Of a DNA stretch of 22,389 nucleotides, positions 6,101 to 14,407 are shown in pieces (position 1 is the stretch's first letter; each line of letters starts with the position of its first letter). The stretch lies in assembly GCA_001871235.1 (NCBI GenBank), contig MNUV01000009.1, positions 1 through 22,389 on the forward strand, in the 5' to 3' direction. This DNA is from Candidatus Falkowbacteria bacterium CG1_02_41_21. Lineage in GTDB: Bacteria > Patescibacteriota > Patescibacteriia > Patescibacteriales > UBA12465. A model generated the notes under the pieces. That model was given only the letters and a program-made list of their open reading frames with translations, had not been told where the DNA came from and searched no databases. The translations under genes and the position numbers were made by a program.

Positions 6101-7114
6101 TTATTTGGCCGCCAAAATACTGCGCTTGTAAGAATCTAAATTATCCAAGGCAATACCGGTGCCTTTGGCTACACATAATAAAGGGTCATCGGCGATATAG
6201 GCTGCCACGCCGATAGCTCGAGAAAATAATTGATCAATATTACGGAGTAAAGCGCTGCCACCGGAAATCACAATTCCCTTATCAATAATATCAGCCACTA
6301 ACTCCGGCGGAGTTTCTTGCAGGATTCTCTTGGTCGCATTCAAAATTTCTTCCAGCTCGCCTTGAATCGCTTCCGTCACATCATCGCTGGTAATGGTAAT
6401 GGTTCTGGGCAAACCGTTAACCGAATCCCGTCCGTTAATTTCCATGCTTAATTTTTCTTCATCCGACAAGAATAAAGCGGAGCCGACTTTAATCTTAATC
6501 TCTTCCGCCGTTCTTTCACCGATTACTAAATTATATTTCTTCTTGATATATTCCAAAATTGCCATGTCAAATTTATTCCCCCCCACTCGGACTGAAGTGG
6601 AAGCGACGACGCCGCCCAAAGAGATAACGGCCATTTCCGCCGTCCCGCCGCCAATATCCACGATCATATGACCGGCCGCCGAACTAATAGGAATATCAGC
6701 TCCAATCGCGGCGGCTACCGGTTCTTTGATAATATAAGCGGCCTTGGCTCCGGCGGCCAGAGTAGCTTCAATCACTGCCCGTCTCTCCGTCGAGGAAATT
6801 CCGGCGGGAACGGCCACCATGACCTCCGGTCGAAAAATCCGCATCCCACCCAAAGTTTTATTGATAAAATAACGAATCATCGCTTCGGTTGTTTTGTAAT
6901 CGGCAATCACGCCGTCCTTGAGCGGCCGCAAAGCGACTATCGTATCGGGAGTCCGACCCAACATGTCCTTGGCTTCATTACCCACCGCTAAAATCTTCCG
7001 ATCATCAACCGAAACCGCCACCACTGAAGGCTCGTTGATAACCACGCCCCTCTTAGGCAGGTAAACTAGAGTATAAGTTGTCCCTAAATCAATCCCGATC
7101 CGCTTGATAAACAT
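6101..7114 (-). CDS. mreB: MreB-like actin homologue, second paralogue
   Basis: 337 aa, full-length actin-fold protein. Phosphate loop 1 is IGIDLGTTYTLVY (7-19), phosphate loop 2 is DIGGGTAEMAVISLGG (about 153-168), and the adenosine motif is VISGGSALLRN (about 282-292). INEPSVVAV and PLKDGVIADY are typical of MreB, which polymerises under the membrane and guides wall synthesis. It differs from the window's other MreB in lacking the N-terminal amphipathic stretch (it begins MFIKRIGIDLG), in having KEPVAAAIGA where the other has EEVMASAIGA, and GGGTAEM instead of GGGTTDI. It has its own promoter and is coupled to a GT4 glycosyltransferase rather than to mreCD, suggesting a specialised role in envelope glycan placement (inference). 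Confidence 0.92.
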   Translation of the reverse strand: MFIKRIGIDLGTTYTLVYLPKRGVVINEPSVVAVSVDDRKILAVGNEAKDMLGRTPDTIVALRPLKDGVIADYKTTEAMIRYFINKTLGGMRIFRPEVMVAVPAGISSTERRAVIEATLAAGAKAAYIIKEPVAAAIGADIPISSAAGHMIVDIGGGTAEMAVISLGGVVASTSVRVGGNKFDMAILEYIKKKYNLVIGERTAEEIKIKVGSALFLSDEEKLSMEINGRDSVNGLPRTITITSDDVTEAIQGELEEILNATKRILQETPPELVADIIDKGIVISGGSALLRNIDQLFSRAIGVAAYIADDPLLCVAKGTGIALDNLDSYKRSILAAK

Positions 7115-7139
7115 ATGATTTCTTTAATAATATATGACA

Positions 7140-7168
7140 ATATTAGCTTATTATCAGGGTTTAGTCAA
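7140..7168 (-). promoter_or_regulatory. Promoter of mreB2-GT4
   Basis: Minus strand: TTGACT (7168-7163), 17-base spacer, TAATAT (7145-7140). The -35 overlaps the end of the preceding terminator's T-rich tract. The -10 matches consensus at only 4 of 6 positions, so confidence is moderate. Confidence 0.5.
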
Positions 7169-7205
7169 TAAAAACGAAAACGGGTAAAGAACAACTTTTT
7201 ACCCG
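7165..7205 (-). terminator. Intrinsic terminator of the mntA-hepT unit
   Basis: CGGGTAAA (minus strand 7205-7198) pairs perfectly over 8 bp with TTTACCCG (7188-7181) around a 9-base loop, followed by TTTTCGTTTTTATT. Confidence 0.8.
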
Positions 7206-7231
7206 CTTTAAACTCAATTTTATCTTATAAT

Positions 7232-7363
7232 CTAAAATTTAGACGATAATTCATTAATATTAACCCCGCCCGATTTTATCTTAGTAAAATCGATAACTTT
7301 TTGCCATCTTACCCGCCCAGCCGATTTAATTTGCTTAAAATGGTTGGTATTTTTTCTATTCAT
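7232..7363 (-). CDS. Possible 43-aa basic protein after hepT
   Basis: An ATG-initiated 43-codon ORF starts 11 bases after the hepT stop and ends 26 bases before the shared terminator. The product begins MNRKNTNHFKQIKSAGRVRW and is Lys/Arg-rich with no membrane segment. There is no Shine-Dalgarno and no recognised family. Its position inside the same transcript makes translation possible, but a chance ORF or the remnant of a longer gene is equally likely. Confidence 0.3.
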   Translation of the reverse strand: MNRKNTNHFKQIKSAGRVRWQKVIDFTKIKSGGVNINELSSKF

Positions 7364-7374
7364 AAACTAAGATA

Positions 7375-7731
7375 TTATAAAAACTTTTTGATTTCTTTCT
7401 TCAGAGTCGGTAAATCATTTTTAACTGTTTTCCAAACTAACATCAAATCAACCCCAAAATATTCGTGAATCAATAAATTACGCATTCCGGTAATTTTAGG
7501 CCACTCGATTTGATTGTGCTTCTTCTTGAAGTCAACTGACAAATTTCTGGCGGCCTCGCCGACAACTTCCAATCTTCTCACAATGGCATCCTGAATAATG
7601 CGCGAACGAGAAAATTTCTCTTCCGATATATTTTTTATATGAGATTCAATGATTTTAATACTCTCAATAATATGTAATAGAAATATTTTATCCTCGGGTG
7701 GCATAAATTTGAAGCTCATCTTTTTTAACAT
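7375..7731 (-). CDS. hepT: HepT-like HEPN-domain RNase toxin (DUF86)
   Basis: 118 aa, all-helical HEPN fold. The RNase motif R-x4-H-x-Y is present as RNLLIHEYFG (about residues 83-92). The helix RRLEVVGEAARNLS is typical of the DUF86/HepT family, whose members cleave RNA and pair with a MNT nucleotidyltransferase antitoxin that inactivates them by adding AMP near the HEPN motif (known for the characterised MntA-HepT pairs). The frame overlaps the upstream mntA by 44 bases if the first ATG is used. Internal ATGs at codons 5 and 10 (7719, 7704) would give a more usual N-terminus (MPPEDKIFLLHI); no ribosome site decides between them. Its terminator is at 7165-7205. Confidence 0.88.
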   Translation of the reverse strand: MLKKMSFKFMPPEDKIFLLHIIESIKIIESHIKNISEEKFSRSRIIQDAIVRRLEVVGEAARNLSVDFKKKHNQIEWPKITGMRNLLIHEYFGVDLMLVWKTVKNDLPTLKKEIKKFL

Positions 7732-7987
7732 GCTTTTTAATCAAAGGATGGACTGAACGATAGGTCAAAAGATCAACCGTTATCTTAATTTTCTTTTCCA
7801 AATCGCTTTTTAATCCAACCAAATCAAACAATGAGGCCGCTTCGGGCATCTCCACCAAGATATCAATGTCGCTATTTCTTCTGGCCTCACCTCGAGCAAA
7901 AGAACCAAAAACACTAGCCCTTTTAACTTGATGTTTTTTCAGGACCGGAATAATTTTATTCACTATAAGCTGCAATTTTGCTCCCAT
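7688..7987 (-). CDS. mntA: MntA-like minimal nucleotidyltransferase antitoxin
   Basis: 99 aa. The MNT-type polymerase-beta fold signature G-S-x10-D-x-D is intact: G28-S29 ... D40-x-D42 in GSFARGEARRNSDIDILV, with a third acidic residue at D72 (ITVDLLTY). The size matches stand-alone MNT antitoxins, which AMPylate or otherwise neutralise the adjacent HepT toxin. It is the first gene of the pair, overlaps hepT, and has its own promoter with an AT-rich inverted repeat over the -10/start region. The pair is cytoplasmic and could act in plasmid-like maintenance, stress response or phage defence; the sequence does not say which. Confidence 0.88.
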   Translation of the reverse strand: MGAKLQLIVNKIIPVLKKHQVKRASVFGSFARGEARRNSDIDILVEMPEAASLFDLVGLKSDLEKKIKITVDLLTYRSVHPLIKKHVKKDELQIYATRG

Positions 7988-7996
7988 ATTATTGTC

Positions 7997-8010
7997 TTAT
8001 ATCTATATAA
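7997..8010. promoter_or_regulatory. Possible operator of the mntA-hepT promoter
   Basis: TTATAT-CT-ATATAA is a perfect 6-bp inverted repeat overlapping the -10 element and the predicted start of mntA transcription. It is very AT-rich, so chance occurrence is plausible; autoregulation would be usual for such pairs. Confidence 0.35.
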
Positions 8011-8035
8011 TAATACAAACAAACGGTTTTGACAA
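8007..8035 (-). promoter_or_regulatory. Promoter of mntA-hepT
   Basis: Minus strand: TTGTCA (8035-8030), 17-base spacer, TATTAT (8012-8007). Each hexamer has one mismatch to consensus. The -35 lies about nine bases after the T-tract of the slipin terminator. Confidence 0.65.
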
Positions 8036-8044
8036 GATGATACC

Positions 8045-8070
8045 AAAAAAGAGTCGGATAAATCCGGCTC
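8045..8070 (-). terminator. Terminator after the slipin gene
   Basis: GAGTCGGA-TAAA-TCCGGCTC (8051-8070, plus strand) is followed by T-runs on both sides. On the minus strand the stem has one C-A mismatch and is followed by TTTTTT; on the plus strand the pair is G-U. As no plus-strand gene is near, it should serve the minus-strand operon ending at 8098. Confidence 0.7.
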
Positions 8071-8097
8071 TTTTTAAAATATCTAAAATATTAATCT

Positions 8098-8853
8098 CTA
8101 TTTCTCCATCTTTTTGGCAAAACCCTCAAAAGCCTTCAAAACTTCAACCGGAGTCACGAAAACAACGGTATTGGATTGATCGGAAGACAAGTCATTAATG
8201 GACTGCAAAGTCCGCAAATGAAGAGCTCCGGTGGAAGCCGACAAAATACCGGCGGCCTTAGCGATATTTTCCGAAGCGGCCACTTCACCTTCGGAATTAA
8301 TAATCACGGCGCGCTTTTCTCTTTCCGCCTCGGCTTGCTTGGCGATGGTTCGCTCCATTGATTCCGGCAAAGACACATCTTTCAGTTCCACATTATTGAC
8401 TTTCAAACCCCAATCATCAGTTTCTTTGTCCACGATTTCTCGAATGCGATCGGCAATCTTGTCGCGCTGTGACAATAGCTCATCCAAAGTCACTTCACCC
8501 ACGATATTTCTCATCGTAGTTTGAGCGTATTGGGAAATGGCGTAATAGAAATTCTCCACTTCGATGATCGCTTTGGCCGGATCGGAAATTTTATAATAAA
8601 TAACGGCATTGACGGTCACCGGAACATTATCCTTGGTAATCGCCCGTTGGTCCGGAACATCAACCGCCTTAATCCGCATATCTACTTTTTGAAAAGTTTG
8701 AAAAATCGGAATTAAAATTTTCCAACCGGGAGTCATAATGCCGGTAAATTTTCCCGTAGTAAATTTAACGCCCCGTTCATACTGATTAATCTGTTTGAGA
8801 CTCGCTAAAATAAACACTCCAATAATTATTAAAAGCACGACAAAGGTAGGCAT
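8098..8853 (-). CDS. Slipin / stomatin-like SPFH (band 7) membrane protein
   Basis: 251 aa. A single N-terminal membrane segment (residues 2-18, TFVVLLIIIGVFILASL) is followed by the SPFH domain (about 20-190): QINQYERGVKFTTGKFTGIM, then MTPGWKILIPIFQ, VDMRIKAVDVPDQ and GEVTLDELLSQRDKI are typical of bacterial slipins. A helical region KQAEAEREKRAVIINSEGE follows (about 170-190), and the C-terminus is short. Slipins form large oligomers on the membrane and are often associated with membrane proteases of the NfeD/ClpP-like class. No NfeD partner is present here. Instead the gene follows the second MacB-type permease by 32 bases, with no promoter visible, and shares the terminator at 8045-8070, so it is probably the last gene of the export operon. 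No clear Shine-Dalgarno. Confidence 0.9.
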   Translation of the reverse strand: MPTFVVLLIIIGVFILASLKQINQYERGVKFTTGKFTGIMTPGWKILIPIFQTFQKVDMRIKAVDVPDQRAITKDNVPVTVNAVIYYKISDPAKAIIEVENFYYAISQYAQTTMRNIVGEVTLDELLSQRDKIADRIREIVDKETDDWGLKVNNVELKDVSLPESMERTIAKQAEAEREKRAVIINSEGEVAASENIAKAAGILSASTGALHLRTLQSINDLSSDQSNTVVFVTPVEVLKAFEGFAKKMEK

Positions 8854-8885
8854 ATTTTTTAGTTAGTTAATTATTTTTTAATAAA

Positions 8886-10145
8886 TTATTCTTTGCGCAG
8901 AGCTTCAATCGGATCCATATTAGCCGCTCTTTTCGCCGGATAAACTCCAAAAAATATACCACAGGCAAAGGCAAAAATCAAGGAAACCGCAAAAGCCTTG
9001 AGCGGAACGGAAAAAATCCAATGAAAACCGGCCGCCGTGGCTCCGACGCTGATTAACCAGGAAACCAATACCCCGACGATAATCCCCAGTACCGCGCCCA
9101 CCATGGTAATCAGCACCGCTTCCACTAAAAATTGAGTCATGATAGAACTATAATTGGCGCCCACGGCTTTGCGCAGACCGATTTCCGCCGTTCTTTCGCT
9201 GACAATGACATACATCACGTTTAATATTCCCACGCCGCCCACGATTAAAGAGATAACGACAATTGCGAGCAGCAGCCAGGTAATGACGTTAGTTACCATG
9301 TCTAGCATTTTCATCATGTCTTCCATGGTGGAAACCCGAAAGTCATCCTTGGCCGGATCGGTAATATCATGATTGCGGCGCATAATATATTTAATCTCTT
9401 CCCCGGTATCCGCCACAACGCTGACATCTTTAAACTCATGGACCATATACATCAAATAATCAATCCCCATAATCTTTTTCTGTAAAGTTCTAATGGGAAC
9501 ATAAATATAATCATCAAAATCCATGCCCATCACTGCTCCCTTGGACTTGGCGACGCCGATTACTTTGAATTTAGATTTGCGCAAAGTAATATATTTTCCA
9601 ATTGCCTCGGAGTCTCCGAACAATTTATCTTTCATCTTGCTACCCAACACTACCACCTGGGATAAGCCCTGATCATCTTCATCGCTAAAAAAAGTACCTT
9701 GAGCGATTTCCATTTTATCAATTTGAGCGTAGTCGGCATTAGTTCCGAAAATAAAAGTTTTGCGCGACTCATTGCCATAGCTGACTTTTTCCTGGCTCAA
9801 AACGGCGCCATAGCCGCCACTGATATTACTTAACTTCTTAACATCCTCCAGGTCTTTCAAAGTCAGAGAAGTGACTTGCACGCCGGAAGCGATGGCCATA
9901 GCGCTGTCAGTCTCGCCGGAAGTTCCTTTTTTAGCGGTCGGCACCTTTACTTCCGTTTCAATGATATTAGTCCCAAAAGATTGCAATTGATTCACCAATA
10001 GCCCCAGGATTCCCTCACCCGCCGAATAAACGATAATCACGCTGGAAATACCAATGGCGATGCCCAAAACTGTGAGTAGTGTCCGGACCTTATTGGATAC
10101 CATTGATTGCAAGGATATTCGAATGGAAGTAATGACATTATTCAT
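8886..10145 (-). CDS. MacB/FtsX-type ABC transporter permease (second)
   Basis: 419 aa with four predicted membrane segments in the FtsX/MacB layout. The first (about 17-40) is in NKVRTLLTVLGIAIGISSVI. A large extracytoplasmic core domain (about 50-270) follows, then segments near 285-310, 335-365 and 385-405, ending in FFGVYPAKRAANMDPIEALR. The sequence GGVGILNVMYVIVSERTAEI is the conserved family signature. Such permeases couple ATP hydrolysis outside to movement of the extracytoplasmic domain and export of lipoproteins, peptides or toxic compounds. Its start overlaps the end of the first permease by 8 bases, implying coupled translation. It resembles but is not identical to the first permease, so a heterodimer is likely (inference). 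Confidence 0.9.
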   Translation of the reverse strand: MNNVITSIRISLQSMVSNKVRTLLTVLGIAIGISSVIIVYSAGEGILGLLVNQLQSFGTNIIETEVKVPTAKKGTSGETDSAMAIASGVQVTSLTLKDLEDVKKLSNISGGYGAVLSQEKVSYGNESRKTFIFGTNADYAQIDKMEIAQGTFFSDEDDQGLSQVVVLGSKMKDKLFGDSEAIGKYITLRKSKFKVIGVAKSKGAVMGMDFDDYIYVPIRTLQKKIMGIDYLMYMVHEFKDVSVVADTGEEIKYIMRRNHDITDPAKDDFRVSTMEDMMKMLDMVTNVITWLLLAIVVISLIVGGVGILNVMYVIVSERTAEIGLRKAVGANYSSIMTQFLVEAVLITMVGAVLGIIVGVLVSWLISVGATAAGFHWIFSVPLKAFAVSLIFAFACGIFFGVYPAKRAANMDPIEALRKE

Positions 10146-11382
10146 AACTTAAAGCTTCCACCGGTTCTAAGCGGCTGGCCTGGCGCGCCGGATAAATACC
10201 AAAAATTAAGCCGATGAAAGTGGAAACCGATAAGGCCAAGAGAATGGAAGAAAAAGTGACCACTAGACTGTAATTATAACCCAAACTATTAACGACCAGA
10301 TATATCAACCAGGCCAAGAATACGCCGAAGATGACACCGATTATTCCTCCAATTAAAGTCAAAGCTACGGCTTCTAACAAAAATTGAGAAATAATATTAT
10401 TGTTATTGGCGCCCAGCGCTTTACGCAGGCCGATTTCTCGAGTTCTTTCATTGACGCTGATGAGCATGATATTCATAATTCCAATTCCGCCCACGATCAA
10501 AGATATCGCCGCCATGACAATTAAAAAATAACGCAAAGCATTGGTCACGGTGGTAATCATATCCAGCGCCTGAGCCATACTCCGAACCGAAAAATCATCA
10601 TTCAATCCGCTCTCATCATTAATCTCATGCCGGTCGCGCAGTAAATACTGAACGTTAGCCATCACTTCAGCCACATTTTTCTCATCATCCACTTTGGCGC
10701 GAACAAAGCTTAAATAATTAACCGCGCTAATCAACTTTTGAGTGGTCCGAAGAGGAATGTGAATTTGATCGTCATAGTCGACAAACAATACCTTGCCTCT
10801 GACCGCCATGACACCGATAACTTCAAAAATTTCTTTTTTGATTTTTATCTGCCGGCCCAGAGCATCCGAATCACCAAATAATTCTTGCTTAACGGTCGAG
10901 CCCAAAACCACCACTTGCGCCCTATTCTTGTCTTCCTCAGCGGTGAAAAAACGGCCCTGCGCCACTTCGCCGCCCTCGGTATCCAGATAACCGGCCGAAA
11001 CACCGTTAATATTAACTTCATAACTGGTATCCCGCCAAGTGGCGGTGGCTAAAGCCCGAGAATAACCGGCTGCCGACACGACGTGAGGCAGTTTCTTGAT
11101 AGCTTCCATATCCTCAGCCACTAAGGTGGTAATCGCAATCCCCATTACTGTCGCCGGCGGACCGTCAGACTCCGATTTGCCGGGCAAAACACCGATTAAA
11201 TTACTGCCGGTACTCTTTATTTGATCTAAAATCAAACTTTGCGCTCCGGCTCCCAGCGAAATAATCAAAACCACAGCGCCCACGCCGATGATAATTCCCA
11301 GCATAGTTAAAAAACTCCTAGCCTTATTAGCCAGAAGCGCTCTAATCGAAATCCGAATTGATTCTCTAATCGGAAAAACCAT
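10138..11382 (-). CDS. MacB/FtsX-type ABC transporter permease (first)
   Basis: 414 aa, same architecture as the following gene: N-terminal membrane segment in NKARSFLTMLGIIIGVGAVV (about 19-40), MacB-type periplasmic core domain (about 50-265), three C-terminal segments, and the ending IYPARQASRLEPVEALSYE. The signature GGIGIMNIMLISVNERTREI followed by GLRKALGAN is clear. It lacks the ATPase domain that is fused in proteobacterial MacB; the ATPase is the gene just upstream, four bases away. Together with the adaptor it forms a MacAB-like export complex. The substrate is not evident from sequence. Confidence 0.9.
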   Translation of the reverse strand: MVFPIRESIRISIRALLANKARSFLTMLGIIIGVGAVVLIISLGAGAQSLILDQIKSTGSNLIGVLPGKSESDGPPATVMGIAITTLVAEDMEAIKKLPHVVSAAGYSRALATATWRDTSYEVNINGVSAGYLDTEGGEVAQGRFFTAEEDKNRAQVVVLGSTVKQELFGDSDALGRQIKIKKEIFEVIGVMAVRGKVLFVDYDDQIHIPLRTTQKLISAVNYLSFVRAKVDDEKNVAEVMANVQYLLRDRHEINDESGLNDDFSVRSMAQALDMITTVTNALRYFLIVMAAISLIVGGIGIMNIMLISVNERTREIGLRKALGANNNNIISQFLLEAVALTLIGGIIGVIFGVFLAWLIYLVVNSLGYNYSLVVTFSSILLALSVSTFIGLIFGIYPARQASRLEPVEALSYE

Positions 11383-11386
11383 AAAC

Positions 11387-12100
11387 TTATTTTAATATTT
11401 CCCCGTCCGAGGCTAAACGTCGACTGGCCACCGATTCATCGCTCACTATCAGGCCATCTCTAATTCGCAAAATACGTTTAGCGTGTTCGGCGGTATAGGT
11501 TTCATGAGTAACTAAAATAATGGTATTGCCGGCGTTATTCAATCTCTGCAAAATTTCCATAATTTTGATGCCGGATTTGGAATCTAAATTGCCGGTCGGT
11601 TCATCGGCGAAGATTACCGACGGTTCATTAACTAAAGCTCGAGCGATAGCGACCCGCTGCTTTTCCCCGCCCGAAATCTGATTAGTATAATAATCTAAAC
11701 GATGGCTGAGACCGACACTGGCCAAAACCTCTTTCGCTCGGGCATCGGCGTTATGACGATGATCCGAATAAATGAGCGGCAACTTAACATTCTCCAGCAC
11801 CGTAGTCCGAGGCAAAAGATTAAAAGCCTGGAAGACAAAACCAATCTTATCATTCCGCCATTTAGCCAGTTCATTATCATTCAAAGAGGTGACATCCTTA
11901 TCTTCCAAAAAATATTGGCCCGAAGAAGCCCGATCCAAGAGACCCATAATATTCATCAAAGTGCTTTTGCCGGAACCGGACGGACCCATAATGGAGACAA
12001 ACTCGCCTTTAGCGATAGCAAAAGACAGGCCATGAAGAACTTTAGTGACCACCTCCCCGCTCGTATATTCTTTAGTTAAATCCCGAATTGAAATCAACAT
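11387..12100 (-). CDS. ABC transporter ATPase of the MacB/LolD type
   Basis: 237 aa, one complete nucleotide-binding domain. Walker A is GPSGSGKST (39-47), Q-loop Gln91 ([10 protein letters not shown]), signature ISGGEKQR (142-149), Walker [13 protein letters not shown] (162-173) and the switch His199 (LVTHE). [20 protein letters not shown] and DEPTGNLDS are typical of the LolD/MacB/FtsE subfamily. It hydrolyses ATP for the two permeases encoded downstream. It lies between adaptor and permease with four-base gaps on both sides (TAA-N4-ATG), so subunits are probably made in coupled fashion. Confidence 0.93.
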   Translation of the reverse strand: MLISIRDLTKEYTSGEVVTKVLHGLSFAIAKGEFVSIMGPSGSGKSTLMNIMGLLDRASSGQYFLEDKDVTSLNDNELAKWRNDKIGFVFQAFNLLPRTTVLENVKLPLIYSDHRHNADARAKEVLASVGLSHRLDYYTNQISGGEKQRVAIARALVNEPSVIFADEPTGNLDSKSGIKIMEILQRLNNAGNTIILVTHETYTAEHAKRILRIRDGLIVSDESVASRRLASDGEILK

Positions 12101-12104
12101 AATT

Positions 12105-13904
12105 TTATTGGCCGTTTTTTACAAAAGTAACAATCGCCTCGCCCTCTTTCAATTGATCGGCCAGCACCTCAATCATGCCTTCATTGCCGCTTAAACCGAT
12201 ACTGACCGGAATCTCCTCCACCTGATTTCCGGTCCGCAAGACTCGAATATATTTGCCAGCGCCGGTTTTCTCCAAGACGGCCCGGGCCGGCACGGACAGA
12301 ACTCCATCCTTGCTGTTAGTGGTAATTATCACATTAGCGGTCATGCCGGATTTAATATCGGTTAAAGCGGCCGCGTCATCGGTGAATTTAATTTTAACCT
12401 TATAATAGATCACGTCCTGGATAACGGTTGAGGCCGGTTCAATAAAATAAACCACACCTTGAAATTTACGATTTTCACCAAAGGCGTCAAAAGTAACCGC
12501 GACCGAATTATTAATCTTAATTTTAGAAATATCGGATTCGGAAATATCCACTTCCACTTCAAAATTATTTTCCGTTAACATCACAATCACCGCTTTAGCC
12601 GAATTAACCTGTTCTCCAATTTCATAGTTAATATTAATAATCTGACCGTCCATCGGAGCGGAAATAATATTATCGGCCATTTGCTTCTTGATCAGATTCA
12701 AATTAGCTCCCGCCTGAGAGACTTGAGCCGACGCCAAAGCGACATCCTCAACTCGGGCCGGAGCTTTAATTTGAGCTAATTGCTTTTGCGCCACATCCCA
12801 AGCTTCGCGGCCGGTATCCACTCGGGATTGGGCCGAAGCCAATTGCTGTCGACCGGCAATCTGGGCGGAATTCAAGCTATTCTGCGCGGCTTTGACGGCA
12901 TCGGATAAGGCGACGATAGAACTCTTTAAAGTATGATCGGCCGTTTGCAAAGTTGAAATTCCGGTATTAATTATACCCACCTGGCTATTAACATTGGCTT
13001 TGAAAGTTTCTAAAGAAGTTTGGGATAAAAAAGTGGATGAAATTATGGAATTTTCCAAAATACTAAACAAATTATTCATGGTTTGAAAAGTCCCGTTTAA
13101 ATAATCCAAAGAACTCTGCACCATTTTATTCAAATTGGCATCGGTCGGATTACTTCTGGCCGCAGCCGAATCATTGACCGCCGCAGTTTTTAGAATTAAG
13201 GACTGGCTATAATAATTTTGCGTGTTAGCCAAATAAAATAAATTTTTAACGCTTAATAAATTTTTAATATCATTATCGCTTAAAATCCGATCGGCATAAT
13301 CCAAGGCCACTCCGGCGACGACAATTTTAGAATCAGCGATGGTTATCAAACTATCGCGATTGTTCTCAATCGACTGCTCGTAAGTATTAACTAAAGGATC
13401 GTCAGACTGCAAATCGGTCAACTTCTTTTGCGCCTGAAGAGCAGTCTCATCAACGCTGTCTTGGGTTTTGGTATAATCTTCCATGGCCGCCAAATAAGAA
13501 GTTTTAGCTGAATTAACCTGAGCTTCATAAATCGCTATTTCACTGGCGGTGGAACCGGCCAAAAGTTTGCTTAAACCAGCCCGAGCGACGTTTAAAGACG
13601 AGAGGGCTTCTTGCTCCTTGATTAAAAAAGAACTCTGATCCAACTCGGCCAAAACCTGATCTTTTTTAACTACATCGCCGACCTTGGAACTAATTTTATT
13701 CAATCTTCCAGTTTGTGAAAAATTAAGTTCTAATTCTTTCTTGGCTTTGACCGTGCCCACCTCGCTGACAGTTTGAACCAGATTTTCTCGTTTCAATTCC
13801 ACTGTGGTGTATTCAACTTGAGGTTGACGATTATTGAGCCAGAGAAATGACCCCGCTCCGGCGATGATGATTATCACGATAACTATTATCCACTTGGTTT
13901 TCAT
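12105..13904 (-). CDS. MacA/HlyD-family membrane-fusion adaptor, unusually long
   Basis: 599 aa. An N-terminal membrane anchor (about 5-23, WIIVIVIIIIAGAGSFLWL) is followed by half of a lipoyl-like domain (about 45-90, VKAKKELELNFSQTGRL ... KVGDVVKKDQVLAELD). Then come about 320 residues of mainly helical, coiled-coil-prone sequence (about 92-410) containing two LLAGSTASEIA/IKAPARVEDVA-type turns, the second lipoyl half (IISAPMDGQIININYEIGEQ, about 413-432), and beta-barrel and membrane-proximal domains to the end. Proteobacterial MacA is about 370 aa with a hairpin near 100 aa, so the helical part is greatly enlarged. It links the MacB-type transporter to the outer layers of the envelope. 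It follows marR by 22 bases and has no visible Shine-Dalgarno. Confidence 0.9.
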   Translation of the reverse strand: MKTKWIIVIVIIIIAGAGSFLWLNNRQPQVEYTTVELKRENLVQTVSEVGTVKAKKELELNFSQTGRLNKISSKVGDVVKKDQVLAELDQSSFLIKEQEALSSLNVARAGLSKLLAGSTASEIAIYEAQVNSAKTSYLAAMEDYTKTQDSVDETALQAQKKLTDLQSDDPLVNTYEQSIENNRDSLITIADSKIVVAGVALDYADRILSDNDIKNLLSVKNLFYLANTQNYYSQSLILKTAAVNDSAAARSNPTDANLNKMVQSSLDYLNGTFQTMNNLFSILENSIISSTFLSQTSLETFKANVNSQVGIINTGISTLQTADHTLKSSIVALSDAVKAAQNSLNSAQIAGRQQLASAQSRVDTGREAWDVAQKQLAQIKAPARVEDVALASAQVSQAGANLNLIKKQMADNIISAPMDGQIININYEIGEQVNSAKAVIVMLTENNFEVEVDISESDISKIKINNSVAVTFDAFGENRKFQGVVYFIEPASTVIQDVIYYKVKIKFTDDAAALTDIKSGMTANVIITTNSKDGVLSVPARAVLEKTGAGKYIRVLRTGNQVEEIPVSIGLSGNEGMIEVLADQLKEGEAIVTFVKNGQ

Positions 13905-13926
13905 ATGACTGATATAATTAATATTT

Positions 13927-14343
13927 TTATTTAGAAATTTTATTTAAAATGGACAAGAAAATTTTCTTTTCTGGCTCGCTTAATTTATTAATATTATTCT
14001 TAACTATCCCCATCATCTGCGCAAAACTATTTTTTAATAATTTCCCGCCAGCTTTAGTAAGCCGCAATTTTATAGCGCGACGATCAATTTCATCACCGAC
14101 TCTGACGATAAACCCCCTCTTGACCAAATAATTAATTATGGAAGTGGCCGAGGGCGGAGTAATATGCAAAAAATTAGCGATGGCTTTCATGTTGGTCGCT
14201 CCATTTTCAGCCACATAATGCAAAGTATGCAGATGTAAAAAAGAGCAATCGATTAAATTGCCTTCCACTCGCGCCTTCTCCCGTAAAACTTGCCCCGCAT
14301 TAAAAATAGAGCAAATCAAATCTTTAGTAACCTTACTTGTCAT
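13927..14343 (-). CDS. MarR-family transcriptional regulator
   Basis: 138 aa with a central winged helix-turn-helix. Helices include MKAIANFLHITPPSATSIIN (about 53-72), the recognition helix is followed by YLVKRGFIVRV, and the wing is DEIDRRAIKLRLTKAG (about 84-99); D-x-x-D/E-RR-x is the MarR hallmark. Flanking N- and C-terminal helices would form the dimer. It is the first gene of the export operon. A palindrome TTAGA-TAT-TCTAA lies between the -10 and the start codon, so it probably represses its own operon and is released by a ligand that the transporter exports (inference from family practice). The leader is only about 29 nt without a Shine-Dalgarno. Confidence 0.92.
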   Translation of the reverse strand: MTSKVTKDLICSIFNAGQVLREKARVEGNLIDCSFLHLHTLHYVAENGATNMKAIANFLHITPPSATSIINYLVKRGFIVRVGDEIDRRAIKLRLTKAGGKLLKNSFAQMMGIVKNNINKLSEPEKKIFLSILNKISK

Positions 14344-14365
14344 AATCGGTTAGAAATCAAAATAG

Positions 14366-14378
14366 TTAGATATTCTAA
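14366..14378. promoter_or_regulatory. Probable MarR operator
   Basis: TTAGA-TAT-TCTAA, perfect 5-bp arms, lies immediately downstream of the -10 box (14379-14384), over the expected transcription start. Another TTAGA half-site occurs at 14350-14354, 16 bases away. Position and symmetry fit a MarR dimer site; binding is inferred. Confidence 0.55.
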
Positions 14379-14407
14379 ATAATAACAAAAAAATTACCGG
14401 CTGTCAA
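14379..14407 (-). promoter_or_regulatory. Promoter of the marR-export operon
   Basis: Minus strand: TTGACA (14407-14402), 17-base spacer, TATTAT (14384-14379) preceded by TGT, i.e. an extended -10. The -35 hexamer is part of the terminator hairpin of the upstream response-regulator gene, and that terminator's T-tract forms the promoter spacer. Confidence 0.75.
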
